The notes under the pieces were generated by a model, which was given only the letters and a program-made list of their open reading frames with translations, was not told the DNA's origin and made no database searches. This document shows positions 22,900 through 33,967 of a stretch of DNA of 64,000 bases, one piece after another. Origin of the DNA: Massospora cicadina (Eukaryota > Entomophthoromycota > Entomophthoromycetes > Entomophthorales > Entomophthoraceae); contig JAKSZP010000187.1 of assembly GCA_022478985.1 (NCBI GenBank), forward strand, positions 62,001-126,000. Reading direction: 5' to 3'. The position numbers were made by a program, and so were the translations under genes. Each line of letters starts with the position of its first letter. The first letter of the stretch is position 1.

Positions 22900-23830
22900 G
22901 AGTAAAGCATCTATTATAATGTTGTACAAAGAAGATAGATCTAATTTTAGAAATAAGTTACTGAAGGAAGTAACAAAGTTAAAATGTGAAGAGGATCATA
23001 TTCAGTGGCGCTCACTCAGCTCAGCAGTGGAGTTCCAAGTGAAGCAAATCGAAGATACTCAAGTTCAGGGAAAATGACTTGCAGCCTAGATATGGAACTA
23101 TCTAGTGCTGCAAGGAAACCAGTTCCACCAGACATATACTTGATATGAAGAGAATCAGCAGGGCCAACTTGAATTGGAACTAGCCCGCTGGAAATAGTCC
23201 CAAGGAGCAGCAGGGCCAGCTTGGGTTGGAATTGGGCCCGCTGGAAATAGTCCCAAGGAACAGCAGGATCAACTCATGTAGAAATTGGATCCACTTTAGA
23301 TAGTCCTGAGGAGAGAGTGTTTAGATGAGGCATTGGAAGAAATAAGAAGCAATCAATCCAGAGAATTGGATTGCCATACCAATGAAGGGATGAAGTCAAA
23401 ATAGGAAATAATTGATCCAAGATAGTGGAGGAAATTGTTTGACTTAATAACACTCAATCACTGATCAGAAGTTGCTGGAGACAAGTTCATCAATTCAGGA
23501 GAAATTGGATGAAGCTAACAAGGCCAAAACAACCTGTGTATTTAAGGATAGCCATGAAGGCTGAAACTCAGTTTCAGGAGAAAAAAACGAGCTGGACAAT
23601 CGGACAAAACTGTTGGTTGATGATTTACAAAGATCTGAAAACATCAATTGCCAAATAAATGATGAAATTAGGGCCTGTTAGACGAATTTCCAGTCAAGAT
23701 AAAGGCCTAATTCAGGAGAACTGTCTTAAGTCAGCAAGTATGGCCTATATGTGAGGAGGCAGCGCTGCTGGTCATATAGGGAGAAAGGCCAATACTAATT
23801 GGTAGTATTGGGCCTAAGAGAAGATAATTT
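22900..23830 (+). pseudogene. Gag-like coiled-coil region of D (decayed)
   Basis: The region after the primer-binding site has many stops. The recoverable fragments are rich in Glu, Lys, Gln and Leu, suggesting a coiled coil (QQGQLELELARWK; DEALEEIRSNQSRELD). Near 23157-23320 a unit of 52-53 bp containing GGAAATAGTCCCAAGGAG is repeated three times; 54 bp (18 codons) was probably the original length. No zinc knuckle is seen. Confidence 0.45.
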
Positions 23831-23831
23831 C

Positions 23832-24075
23832 AATGTTCCCAGCGGACCTCTGAACCATTGAATGGTTATGTCCTGAGGTTTTTGTCAAGTCCCAGAAGGG
23901 GACCACTGAACCAATTTGGTTGGTTAAATCCTAAGAGGATAAGATTTTGAACCATGATAACTGGTAGGTTTAAGTACCCAGGACCCAGTTTAGATGAAGG
24001 AAAAGAAGGACCTCTGAGCCTTTTAGTAGGTTGCAAGTCCCATTGCAAAAGAAAAATACAAAAGAACATATAAAT
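23832..24075 (+). repeat. Direct repeat R1 of element D
   Basis: About 230 bp built from words such as GGACCTCTGAACCAT, TGGTTAAGTCC and TTTAAGTACCCAGGA. A diverged second copy (R2) lies at 27106-27330, on the other side of pol. Each copy has three or four internal sub-repeats. Confidence 0.8.
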
Positions 24076-24149
24076 ATCAAAATATCGATTTTATGGCCTA
24101 AGAGTTTTGGACCTAAGAAGCGACAAGAAATCCTGATGGCTAAATGGAG

Positions 24150-24640
24150 AAAATTTCACCCTTGATGAGATGAAATTATTAGCTGGGGTAGCCAAAAGTC
24201 TTAACCTATTGGTTGATTAAGAGCAACTCGCTGATATGTCAGAAGGCCAGCAAGAGGAGATGCTCAAATTTTTGAAAAGTATCAGAGAATATTCACCCAA
24301 AGATGACCAGGAATTGGGATACACATGAAGTGAATTGCAAGGTCAATAATGGGGAAATCTGCTGATCAGGCCAAATTGAGATGTTTCCACAATTTTAGGT
24401 CTCTCAATGAAATGAGATTACCAGCTGGAGCAGCCAAAAGCATCAACCTATTGGTTGATCGGGAGCAGCTCGCTGATCTGCCAGAAGGGCAGAAGGAGGA
24501 GGTGCTCAAATTATTTGAGAAATATTAGGAAGTGTTTGCTCAGGATGACCACAATTTGGGATGCGCACAAGACATAATTCAAAAGGTTGACACCGGGGAA
24601 AATCTACTGATAAGGATGAGACTGATCTAAAGATTGAAAG
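24150..24640 (+). repeat. Tandem duplication of the segment before D reverse transcriptase
   Basis: Two copies of about 245 bp (about 24150-24395 and 24400-24640) share AGCCAAAAGTCTTAACCTAT-like and GAGATGCTCAAATT-like stretches. Translated, the better copy reads VDREQLADLPEGQKEEVLK, then FEKYxEVFAQDD, the segment that normally precedes gypsy reverse transcriptase. Only one is needed. Confidence 0.75.
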
Positions 24641-25105
24641 CTGCTGAAGCAGTAGTGGAGGATGAGATCAGCAAACTAGTGAAGCATGGGCTTCTAGTTC
24701 CGTCATCAAGTCCCTGGGCAAGTCTAATTCTGATTGTGAAGAAGAAGGATGGATCGAATCAGGTAGTGATTGACTACTGGAGGCTAAACAAACTTATGAA
24801 AAAGGATTCATATCCCCTACCAAGGATTGATGATGCGCTGGATCAATTAGGAGAAGCGAAGTATTTCTCTGTGATGGATCTAATTTTGGGATACTGCCAG
24901 ATTGACTTGCCAGAAGAAGACCAAGAAATATGTGCGACTATAACTGCGCAGGGGTTATACCAGCTGACGAGGATGCCCTAGGGTCTTTGCAATGCGCCCA
25001 CAACATTCCAGAGAGCCATGGATGCAATATTAAGCGACTTGAAGTTTTCATGCATCCTGGTATATCTGGATGATATCAATGTGTTCATTAGAATGAAGCT
25101 GATCA
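24634..25105 (+). pseudogene. Reverse transcriptase of D
   Basis: The 24634-24981 frame (115 aa) covers fingers and palm: GLLVPSSSPWASLILIVKKK, VIDYWRLNKL, YPLPRIDDALDQLG and YFSVMDL. A TAG at 24979 replaces the Gln of the usual MPxGLCNAP motif. After it the catalytic LVYLDDINVF is intact at about 25056-25085. The first Arg of the DYRxLN box is Trp (TGG for CGG), a CpG-type change also seen in E. Confidence 0.9.
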
Positions 25106-25860
25106 CCTCCATCACTTGAAAGAAGTTTTTAAGAGACTGTCCACAGCTAACCTGAAGATCAAGCCAAGGAAGTGCCACTTCTTCAAGAAAGAGTTGGAGT
25201 ACTTGGCATTTGTGATCAACGCAAATGGATTGCAGCCGCAAACCCAGAAGATAGCAGCTATAGAGTGCATGGCTGTGCCAAAGAGTGTCCAAGACATCCA
25301 AGTATTTCTTGGGATGGTCAGATACTACAGAAGATTTATTTGGGACTTTGCCCAAATAGCCAAGCCTTTATTTCATCTATTAAAGGAACCAAAAAAAGGA
25401 TTTATATGGAATGAAGAGGCCTAGGACTCCTTTGATGAGTTATGCCGGTATTTGATAGATTTGCCAATTCTGAAATATCCAAATTTTGATCTGGAGTTTA
25501 ACATTCAAACTGATGCTTTGTTGACAGCAATCAGCGCCATACTGAGCCAAGTAGATAAACTTGGGGACGAGCATCCAGTGGCATATGTGAGCTGGACACT
25601 ATCAGCCGCTGAGAGGGACTACATCATGACTGAGTGTGAATGCCTTGAGGTCATATATGCATGTAAGCAGTTTTGTGTGTATGTCCACGGAATGCACTTT
25701 AAAGTGGTGACAGACCACTCTTTGCTGCATTGGCTGCACAATCTAAGAGAAAAGAAAGATGACTGGCCCGATGGGCACTTAAGTTTCAGGATTACAATTA
25801 TGAGATAGTCCACCGGGTGGGGGCTTCTCATCAGAACGTGGATGGCTTATCACGGTTACC
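25106..25860 (+). pseudogene. RT thumb and RNase H of D
   Basis: The 25116-25424 frame reads ANLKIKPRKCHFFKKELEYL and FLGMVRYYRRFIWDFAQIAK, the thumb and connection. After a stop, 25452-25808 is RNase H with NIQTDALLTAISAILSQ (first catalytic Asp), TECECLEVIYA (Glu) and VVTDHSLLHWL (Asp). Beyond the stop at 25806 the end of the domain is readable as STGWGLLIRT in a shifted frame. Confidence 0.9.
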
Positions 25861-25906
25861 AATGGTCCAGTTAGTATACCCGCAGGTGGATGAGCTATTC
25901 TAGAGA

Positions 25907-27118
25907 ATGGTCGAAGGAAGAATCGAGGATGAGCCTCAAGAAATCCAAGGTGCGCTTCAAAAAGTGATGGAAAACACTGAGACTAAGGATGGACAAATAT
26001 TCAAGATGATCAATGGGAAGCAGGTATTATTCCTGAAACCGTTGGTGAGAGCAGCAATAGTACAAGCAGCTCACAAGTTTGTTGGGCATGGAGGCCTGAG
26101 AAAAACAACTGACCATATTAACCAGTATTATTACTGAAAATTGATTAACTACAATGTCGCGGATCATCTGTCTTGTTGCATGGAGTGCCAGCTGCATAAA
26201 CCACAAAATAATACAACTGGATACTGACTGGTCTGACCTGGATTCACCTGGCACACAGTGTCCATCAACTGTGATGGGACCGCTGGTGATGAGCACAGGA
26301 GGAGTCAAGTACATCATAGTAGCCATCAACCATCTGATGAGATGGGTCAAAACGAAAGCCCTAACCAGAGTTGATGCTACCAGTACTGCGAGATTCATCC
26401 TGGATCAAGTAGTTCACCAGCATGGATGTCCACAAGTCCTACTGAGTGACAATGGGATTAACTTCACATCTCATGTGATTCTGAGGCTAAATGAAATAAT
26501 GGGGATCTGAGGAGTCGTGTCAGTACCATACCAGCTGGAGACAAATGGACTGGTAGAACAGGTCAATGGGACGCTGGCCATGATGCTGAGGAAGCTAGTT
26601 GCAGGGAGAACTTCCGCGTGGGGAACATACCCAAGTTCAGTGATGTTTGCCTACAACAATAGTCATCATACGGCAACAGGAAAGATGCCATTTGAATTAC
26701 TATATAGGAGGAAGGCTGCGTTGCCGCCAATATTATATTCAGTAGTGGAACCTACATCAGGGATGAGTACTGAGCAATACTTAAACTGACTGATGAGTAT
26801 CCTGATCGATATGCAATTGCAAGCATTTGATACAACCTTGAAGAAAAGGATACAAGTGAAATTGATGGATGACAAGGACTGACTGGCATTAGAAGAATAT
26901 CAAATAGGGAAAGAGTCACCTACTGTGATACTCATGGTTTTGGACAAATAAACAAATTGGATGCTTTGGTTTCAGGTCCGTTCACAGTAATTACCAAGAT
27001 GGCAACTGATGCTTACTCCATCAAGAATCTATTGGATGGCGGAGTTGTAAATCAAATCCACGCTAAGTATCTAAAGCATTGGATCGAGGAAAAAATAAAA
27101 GAGTTCCCAAAGGACTGA
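25907..27118 (+). pseudogene. Integrase of D
   Basis: Zinc-binding HHCC: HKFVGHGG followed near 26170 by SCCMECQLHK in the next frame. Catalytic core: MGPLVMSTGGVKYIIVAINH at 26273-26330 (the usual DHL Asp is Asn), LSDNGINFTS with the second Asp, and NGLVEQVNGTLAMML with the third catalytic Glu (26544-26590). The C-terminal GPF/Y module reads SGPFTVITKMATDAYSIKNL near 26965-27030, then IHAKYLKHW. Stops separate the three open pieces. No chromodomain follows. Confidence 0.9.
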
Positions 27119-27330
27119 TGAACCATTAAGTTGGTCATGTCCTGATGATTAGGTCAAGTCCAAAAAAAGGGCCTCTGAACCAATCTAGATGGTTAAGTCC
27201 AAAAAGGACCTCTGAACCATGGAAAACTGGTAGTTTAAGTACCCAGGATCCAGTTTGGGGGAAAAGATGGACCTCTGAACAGAGACAAGGTCAAGTCCCA
27301 TAGGAAAAAGAAGAATAAAGATAAAAAATT
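27106..27330 (+). repeat. Direct repeat R2 of element D
   Basis: Second copy of R1 (23832-24075), starting right after the integrase stop, with the same GGACCTCTGAACC and TTTAAGTACCCAGGA words and a purine-rich tail. Confidence 0.8.
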
Positions 27331-27399
27331 GATAAAAGATAGTAAAAAAAAGATTTTTAAATGCATAGATAAAAAAGCCTTTATTTTTTTTATAATTTT

Positions 27400-29150
27400 T
27401 ATTTTTAGTGATCATCCTCAGTATGGGGATGATTCCGCCTATGTTGCCTCTTGGGGAGGGAGGTTGGATCGCGGTAGGAAGAAACATCCTATTGAAATCA
27501 ATATGTGATTGGGTGCTTGCGAGGGTGAGACCTACACAAAACCATGTTTGTTTAGTGGACGCTGAGCCCTGAGAAAATGCGACTAGGGGAAGGGAAATTG
27601 AAATGTCAGAAGATGCCAATTGCAAAACCCTGGAGTGGGGAGGAAAGCAGCAATAAAGGAAAAGGCAATCGGTGAATAACCCTGAGTAATCCTGATATGG
27701 AACCAGAGCCAGAAGATTTGTCTTGAGCGCCTGCCGATGGGCTTCATCAAGGACACTGGACATGTGAGCCAGCAGTGAAGAAGGAATACTCAATGGGGGT
27801 TGTCAAATCATGCCCATGATTAATGCCATCAGTGGAAGATAGCAATGGGAAGCTCTGGAGAAGAGGTAGTTGTTCAGAGAGAAGATTGCATCCTGCAAAC
27901 AGCGACTATGGGCTTCACAGAAGCTAAAGCTGAATAATTGGTGGAAGCCAGGTGAGGCTGGAAGCTTCATCAACCAATTTTGAAGAATCTGGTCAGCAAA
28001 GCAAAGAGCATAAGTGGCAGTATCGATCCAGAAGATTTTCCAGATCAGAGGGATTCAGCACTAATGTCAAAGCCTTGGTGACTTGGGTCTGGAGTTCAGC
28101 GTAGGGGAGCTCAAAGTGTATGCTGTTCCCGATTGAGAGCTCAGAATCAGTACAGCAGGTTTTTAGAATTGATCAAGTCAGAAGAGGAACTCAGGGAGCA
28201 AGTCTGACGCGGCCAAGAATGAATGATCCAGAGCGACCAGCATAATCTCCAGAGCATTGACAATGATGTTTGGAGCATCAGCAAAAGGAGCCAAATCCAG
28301 GAGGGTTTTGAAGTCCAACTCAGGATTCAACTGCAAGGGAAGAGTCAGCTGAGAGTTGTTTGAAATGATGGCAAGCCTGGTTTCGGATATATTAGTTACC
28401 ATTTCTGGTAATTCAATGGAAGGACTAGCCGCTTGCACCATACTAGGCGTATGAGTCCTGGAAGGACCATAGAAGAGGTTCCTCAAGCATCCTGACTCAT
28501 CTGCTGGAAGAGATGGAGGTCTGGATCAGACAGACTGTTGAGGATCTGCTGGTAGCGAGCTTCTGAATTTGACATATGAGCTGGACTAGAGGGGGATGTT
28601 GGACTTATATAGAAGTTGACATTATGTACTCTAAAATCCATTAAGCTCCAATTTCAGGAAAATTAATCTCAAAACTTAATGAGATAAGCTTTCTGAGGGA
28701 AGAATTAGGAATGACTTACAGCCAAGAGGTTATGAGCAAAATAATGAGGGTGAATATAGATAAGTAATCTTAATCAAGCTGCGAAATGAACATCAATGGC
28801 AAGATTCTCCTGTCCAGGATGAAGAGAAAATCAGGAAATCAAGGACGCTGGACCAAGAATCCTGAATATGACAGAGGGTCATATACTCTGATGGGGGAAA
28901 CTGGATCCTGGGACTAATATTGTCATGAGTAAATTGATCAGCCTGGCACAACAGAAATTCATGGGGACCGCGCTCTGAGAAGGCAGTAGCGAGGAGGAAG
29001 AGGAAGAACTCCGTATGCTGAAGGTTGTCCTGAGCAGCGTTGAGTATTGACAAGTGTACTCTGCTTGAAACAATGAAGTATTTGACCAGGTGTCCGAAGT
29101 GGTGTTCTCATGCCCCAGTCCTTTTCTCACTGGAAATCTAGGCAAGAGGG
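27400..29150 (-). pseudogene. Antisense gene between pol and 3' LTR of D (decayed)
   Basis: The minus strand of D's 3' region shows coding character while the plus strand does not. Pieces in downstream order: 28793-29053 (ILNAAQDNLQHTEFFLFLLA), 28178-28486 (LNPELDFKTLLDLAPFADA), a shifted piece near 28030-28130 (ALTLVLNPSDLENLLDRYCH), and 27400-27793 (SSVLDEAHRQALKTNLLALV and RGNIGGIIPIL). Rejoining needs several frameshifts and stops, so about 550 codons are implied. I do not recognise the protein. Extra antisense frames at this position are known in some plant gypsy lineages. Confidence 0.5.
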
Positions 29151-29155
29151 GGATG
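29141..29155 (+). other. D polypurine tract
   Basis: GGCAAGAGGGGGATG lies immediately before the 3' LTR start TGTTATAATT, the expected plus-strand primer position. Confidence 0.8.
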
Positions 29156-30304
29156 TGTTATAATTTTTGCCCATATTCCCAGTCTGCTAGATTACCTGGT
29201 GTTGCTAGGGGAAAATTCCCTAAGGCGAAGTGAATCATAAATCAGTTAGCCCAAGTTTCAGAGGAAATACATTTGGGGGATTTTGGGATATTCACCTGGT
29301 TGTATCCATTGGGGATTGATCCGGATTAATACTTAATATCTCATTGGGCGGAGTGGCTGACAAAATAGGGGCATCTGATAGTGATTAACTATCAGGTGTA
29401 CCTATTGGGATTGGCTGTGTTCCATCACCAACTGATCAGGAATGAATAGTGAGTTGTGAGGCGAGTGATGCCACCTGCAACTAGCGAGTCAACTGGTTGG
29501 TGAAGTGACCTGTCATAACTGGGTAATAAGTCCCATTACCTAAGCAGGTTGCAAGCCTATGATGGTTGGTTCGCTTGATCAAGAGGAAAACTTTGGAGAC
29601 ACGTTTTCTAACTCTTTCTGTTTGAGGTCTTGAGGATGTCCAACAACAGAATCCTATCCAGGATGGGGAAGACCATCGCTGCCAAGATGAAGAAGGGTAA
29701 TTCAATGGCAACAGCTGCTGTTTCATCAAAGAGGTGTCAACTGAGGGTTAGACAGCTGAATCCCCTACTATATAATTCCCTAGGATTTACTATAATAAAG
29801 ACAGCATTTAGTAAAAAAGTATTATTAGTATTATTAGTATTATTAGTAATATTGTCAATTTGGTGTATAGATATACTATCAGTATCCATTGTGACGTTCC
29901 ATATCAAGGATATTATTGCAGAAGGCAATAATTGGAAGACTCTTAGAGAGAAGAGTAGAGATCTGAGCGGGGATCTAGAGACGAAGTAAATTACAATCAG
30001 GGATAGCTACCAATTGTGTGTTGGGCCAAAAGAGACTGTCACAGGGGTATATGGATGAAGATTGGGTGGACAGGAATATAGGGAACGAATCCCTACAAGT
30101 ATTACTTATAGAGTATTTAATCAGAAGTACTGGCTGAAGCATTGGGCCCAATAATAGTTCAAACTCAACTACAGATAATAGTCTCCATACTATTATTGGA
30201 TAATACATTCTATACAACGTGAAGTGCACGAGTAAATTGAACCTGTGCAGTAAAAAGGTTACTGGGTTGACAACTAATAATCAATTCTTAAGTAAATTTT
30301 TACA
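29156..30304 (+). mobile_element. D 3' LTR
   Basis: Starts TGTTATAATTTTTGCCC and ends AAATTTTTACA. It is followed by the TGGGG target duplication and then the rest of E's 5' LTR. Confidence 0.9.
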
Positions 30305-31169
30305 TGGGGCCAGCCTGATCGCACATTGACCTCATGAATATTGGTTCAAATTCGCATACAAATTTGGAGGTTAATTTGGGAAATTGGACAAATTTGAAAA
30401 TTTTTTAGAAAAAGAGATCATAGGTAAGGATTCAAGGACCCTGAATGAGGACTGATCTGGCGTATCAAATGACTGGTCCCAAATCCTCCAAATGTCATTA
30501 TGTGGGATATGAGACTTTTCTGAGCCACAATTTGGATGTTTCTCAAGAGCCAAATTTAGGGGTTTTAGCAATACTTTAAACTATCAAAAATACTTTAAAA
30601 CAAGGAAATGGTAACTGCAAATACAGTTTATTTTCTCAAACAAGAAAATCATAATAAAAATCACATTGCTTGGTTTAAAATTATTTAAGAATTTATTTCA
30701 ATCAGAAACCAGAACAATGAGCTCAGCAAGTGAGCTAGGCAAGGCATTGGCCTTGTTTGCGGCCCTAACATGGGGTCAGACCATGCTGCTTTCTTGTAGC
30801 ATTGCCAGGACCTTGGTCCACAAATATGTCTCAAATTCTGGAAATGGCGAACAGGTGAGAGGTCGTTTCTCAGTGGGACTATCAGTCATGTGGTCGGTGA
30901 CATGGCTGGTGCTGCCCAACTCATTTGTCTCATATTAGCGAGAGCCCATGCATTACATAAAATGAAACTCAAATACATTCTTCTCCATTTTGTGGGGGCC
31001 CCAGGTTGAAGTAATGGTTGCCAATGAAGAAGAATGGAACTGACATATCTTGACCATGGTTATGGTGGGATTTTTGTTGGCATTTTTATTGCGCAAAATA
31101 GGACGATTGTGGGGGGTGTCCACTCAGCAAACTATAATGATCCAAGTATAACATAAATTTCCCACCAGC

Positions 31170-31819
31170 TGGGTGGCGTTATCCATGCAGGCGTTAGATA
31201 AACTTCACCGGGTAATAGCACAGGTCCGCTTCCAGGTGCAGTTGGCACAGGTGACAGGGGGAGGATCCTCTCTCATGCTCCAAATCACCCAGGTGGTGGA
31301 TTCATTACCTCCTGAACTGGCGGGATGGTTCTAAGAACTTATCAAGGAATAGGAGAGCTTGCCTAGTTTGATGGAGGAGTGTGTAGAGTTGGTCAACTGG
31401 GTGGCATGTCCAGGAGAAGCCAAAGATGAGGCCTGGTTGGCATGATTAACGGTCAGCCAGAGTTGTAGCTTGGTAGAGGAGTATGCGCAGGTCTTCCATC
31501 CACTGGCAAAAGCAGCACAGGCTATGGATACCCAATCCTCACAAATGTCTTACCAGGGGTTGCAGATGGATCTACTGGCAGCCTTGGCAGCAGCAAAGGT
31601 TCAAGCTATGCTGGGGGAGGAAGTAGCTCTAGCGATTCAAGTTGAAAAACAATTAACATTGGCACAGGAACAGCGGGAGGAATTAATGTCACCAGGGAAG
31701 GGACAGTCTCCGGTCAGCAGCTGTTCCAGTCAAGGGGTGGCACCCAGCCCCGAGAAACGTGGGAAATGTTCAAGGGGAGGGCGCCCAGGCTATATGTTAA
31801 GACCTCCATCATCCAATTA
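31170..31819 (+). pseudogene. Gag of chromovirus E (decayed)
   Basis: Begins near MDKLHRVIAQVRFQVQLAQV. The longest open piece is 31470-31820, which is Ala-, Gln- and Glu-rich (MDLLAALAAAKVQAM, EKQLTLAQEQREEL). It ends in a basic Ser/Gly/Arg tail (KRGKCSRGGRPG). At least three stops occur upstream. No CCHC knuckle is visible, although a single Cys lies in the basic tail. Confidence 0.55.
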
Positions 31820-31879
31820 GCAAGTGAAAGACTCATCTAAAAATAAATTGCCTACTTTGCTTTATCTCATCTATCTATC

Positions 31880-32100
31880 CCTGTAGAGATGCACACGGAT
31901 GGGGGATTGGAGAGGGCCATGGCCCTGATTAATACGAGGGCAGAAGAAAATTATATCAAATTGGCATTAGTGGAGCGTTTAGGATTGCAGGTGCATGAAG
32001 GACCAATGGTGGTTTTGCCAATGCCACACAAAAAGCGCCATCATGGCACCTAAACCCTTCAGTGAAGATACAGCAAGCCCCATTTGGGTTTTAGATAAAG
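31880..32100 (+). pseudogene. Protease of E (decayed)
   Basis: The segment after gag reads MALINTRAEENYIKLALVER, which aligns with the retropepsin active-site loop (A-L-I-D-T-G-A-E in relatives). The catalytic Asp is Asn and the following Gly is Arg, both explained by CpG transitions. Downstream frames are lost. Confidence 0.7.
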
Positions 32101-32439
32101 TTTTACATAATTGAGAACCTGACCAACCCTGTAGTGTTTGGGATGCGGTTGTGGCATCAGTTCAGACCACAGATCAACGTGCCTTCCAGTACCATAACTT
32201 TGTACCCAAGGAGGGATCCACTGATGAGGTGGAGGTTGTTGATGGGTGACCATAAGTTAGAGGGCCTCAAACTCTGGGGGCTATTCAGGAGGAGGGCTTA
32301 CCTGCAGAATACCAAGACTTTGTGGGGTCTTTGGACCCAAAGGGCTTTCACTGTTTTCCCCACTGGGCCATTTGCATTTTCTTTCCATTTCAAAGAAGGG
32401 TCAGATCTTCCCCACGGATGCCCAGTGTACCTGCTGAAT

Positions 32440-32908
32440 GAATGAGCCAAAGCCACATTAGAGGATCACATACATTCCATGTTGAGAGAAGGCTTAATTG
32501 AGCCATCAAAGTCTTCCATGGTATCTCCGGTGCTGCTAATGCTGAAAGCAAGTGGCAAGTTATGTCCATGCATGGACTACTGGAGATTAAATGAAGTTAC
32601 TGAACCAGATCCTTACTCAATGCCACTTATGGAAGATATTTTTTGATGGTCACAGGATGCAACATTTTTACCAAGCTCAATTTGGCTGATGCATTCAACC
32701 AGATGCCTGTGAGGCTGGAGCACTAAAGGTACACAGCATTCAAGTGCCACCTTGGAATGTTTCAATACCAGGTAATGCCCTTTTTGCTGTGCAATGCCCT
32801 GGCAGTCTTCCAACAAATGATCGACCAGGTACTCAGTCAATTGATTGGCCAGTGCTGTATTGCTTATATGGATGACATCCTGGTGTTTTACATTCCAAGG
32901 AGGCTAAT
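32440..32908 (+). pseudogene. Reverse transcriptase of E, 5' part
   Basis: Readable motifs: EDHIHSMLREGLIEPSKSSM, MDYWRLNEVTEPDPYSMP and, after a frameshift at about 32640-32757, MPFLLCNALAVFQQMIDQVL and the catalytic AYMDDILVF (about 32868-32894). The first Arg of DYRxLN is Trp. The gene is cut at 32908 by element J and resumes at 34718. Confidence 0.88.
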
Positions 32909-33609
32909 TCTAACAGATTGGGCTCCCAAGCCCAGCCTGCCACCGGCCCTAAACATTTACCCCTATATCTGGCCATACCAACTCCGGTGAGTCCTGTCCC
33001 ATTGGATGGCCTTGCCAGGTACACCAGGCTGAGGTGCAGTGCACCAGCCTCTGTTGTCTTGGGGTCACTGGGCCAAGGTGCAGCCAACCAGCCTCTTCCA
33101 CTTTGGGCCACTCTGGCTCCTTCCCCTCTCACCAGGGCAAGGCCACTCTCAAAAGGATCCTGGCACAACTACCCCCTTTCCCCTCCTCCTTATTGCACTG
33201 CCATCCGCACCCCAACCTTGCTTAAATAAAATAATAAATTAAATTAAATAAACAAGTCTAGCAAATGCAGCCTTTATTAGGAAGCAAACCTAGAGTTGGA
33301 ATAGAATTGTAAAGTGAGGTCCAGTGGAGCTGACATCGCTTTGAAATACTTCCTAAAAAGGCTAAATGAATTGTAGGTAATGAGGAGCGCAAAAGCCTCC
33401 AGAATTGATAGCATCCAGGCAATTTGACGGAGAATCAGAGGAGAACCTCAGAACAAACAACCAGTCAAATTAATAATTTATTTAATTTATTCTGTTATCA
33501 ACCCAAATAGAAAAATTCTACTCAGAATAACAGAATTGCAACCATTGATGCACTTGAATCTCATAATCCCCAACTTATGAGATTCATGTAACAATTGTCA
33601 ATTGTTACA
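32909..33609. mobile_element. J left LTR
   Basis: Contains GGGCTCCCAAG at the start, AAATAAAATAATAAATTAAA in the middle, and ends in a palindrome: ATGTAACAATTG, one base, then CAATTGTTACAT (about 33586-33610). The first bases are TCTAACAG instead of TGTAACAG. Confidence 0.85.
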
Positions 33610-33967
33610 TTACCCCCTGTAAAATCCTGGCAGATCCCTACCCAATCCGGCAAGGCAGGCAAGCAGCAACCAATGACTTTCTGATGGAGGACCTTTTCCG
33701 TGAGCAGCTTGGGGAAATTGACTGAAAAGTCCTGAGCCCCTGGATCAAATCAATGGGTTCTCTGGAGGTCTCTTGGCGGGCATAAGAGGTCATCAACTGC
33801 CAGCAGTCCAGCCCACCCCCCAAGCTCCCCATCCCCTTCATGGGAAGGCCCCACAAAGCCCACAAAAAGGATCAATGGCCCACGGCGATGCTTGGTACAT
33901 TGACTGTTGACATCTTGCAGGCTGGCTGGTAACCACAGCCCGCTGGGGTAAGTTGACTTTAGAATAA

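Larger units (their letters stand above)
21739..30304 (+). mobile_element. Gypsy element D, complete but decayed
   Basis: A complete 8.57-kb LTR element with a perfect TGGGG duplication (21734-21738 and 30305-30309) inside the 5' LTR of E. It has 1135- and 1149-bp LTRs, a primer-binding site, a coiled-coil gag-like region, pol (24.1-27.1 kb), an unusual 3' region with a long antisense frame, and a polypurine tract. Pol is bracketed by two direct repeats of about 230 bp. Stop codons and shifts occur in every gene. Confidence 0.92.
21724..30957 (+). mobile_element. E 5' LTR (split by element D)
   Basis: The first 15 bp (21724-21738) and the rest (30310-30957) are separated by D and its TSD. 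Together they match the 3' LTR at 36981-37652 almost base for base at the ends. The LTR contains an open frame (30666-30938) that is also open in the 3' LTR (37388-37696). I see no clear primer-binding site after 30957. Confidence 0.85.

Noticed and set aside
33034..33242. Three overlapping short plus-strand proteins
   Set aside because: All fall inside the LTR of element J, in low-complexity C/T-rich sequence.
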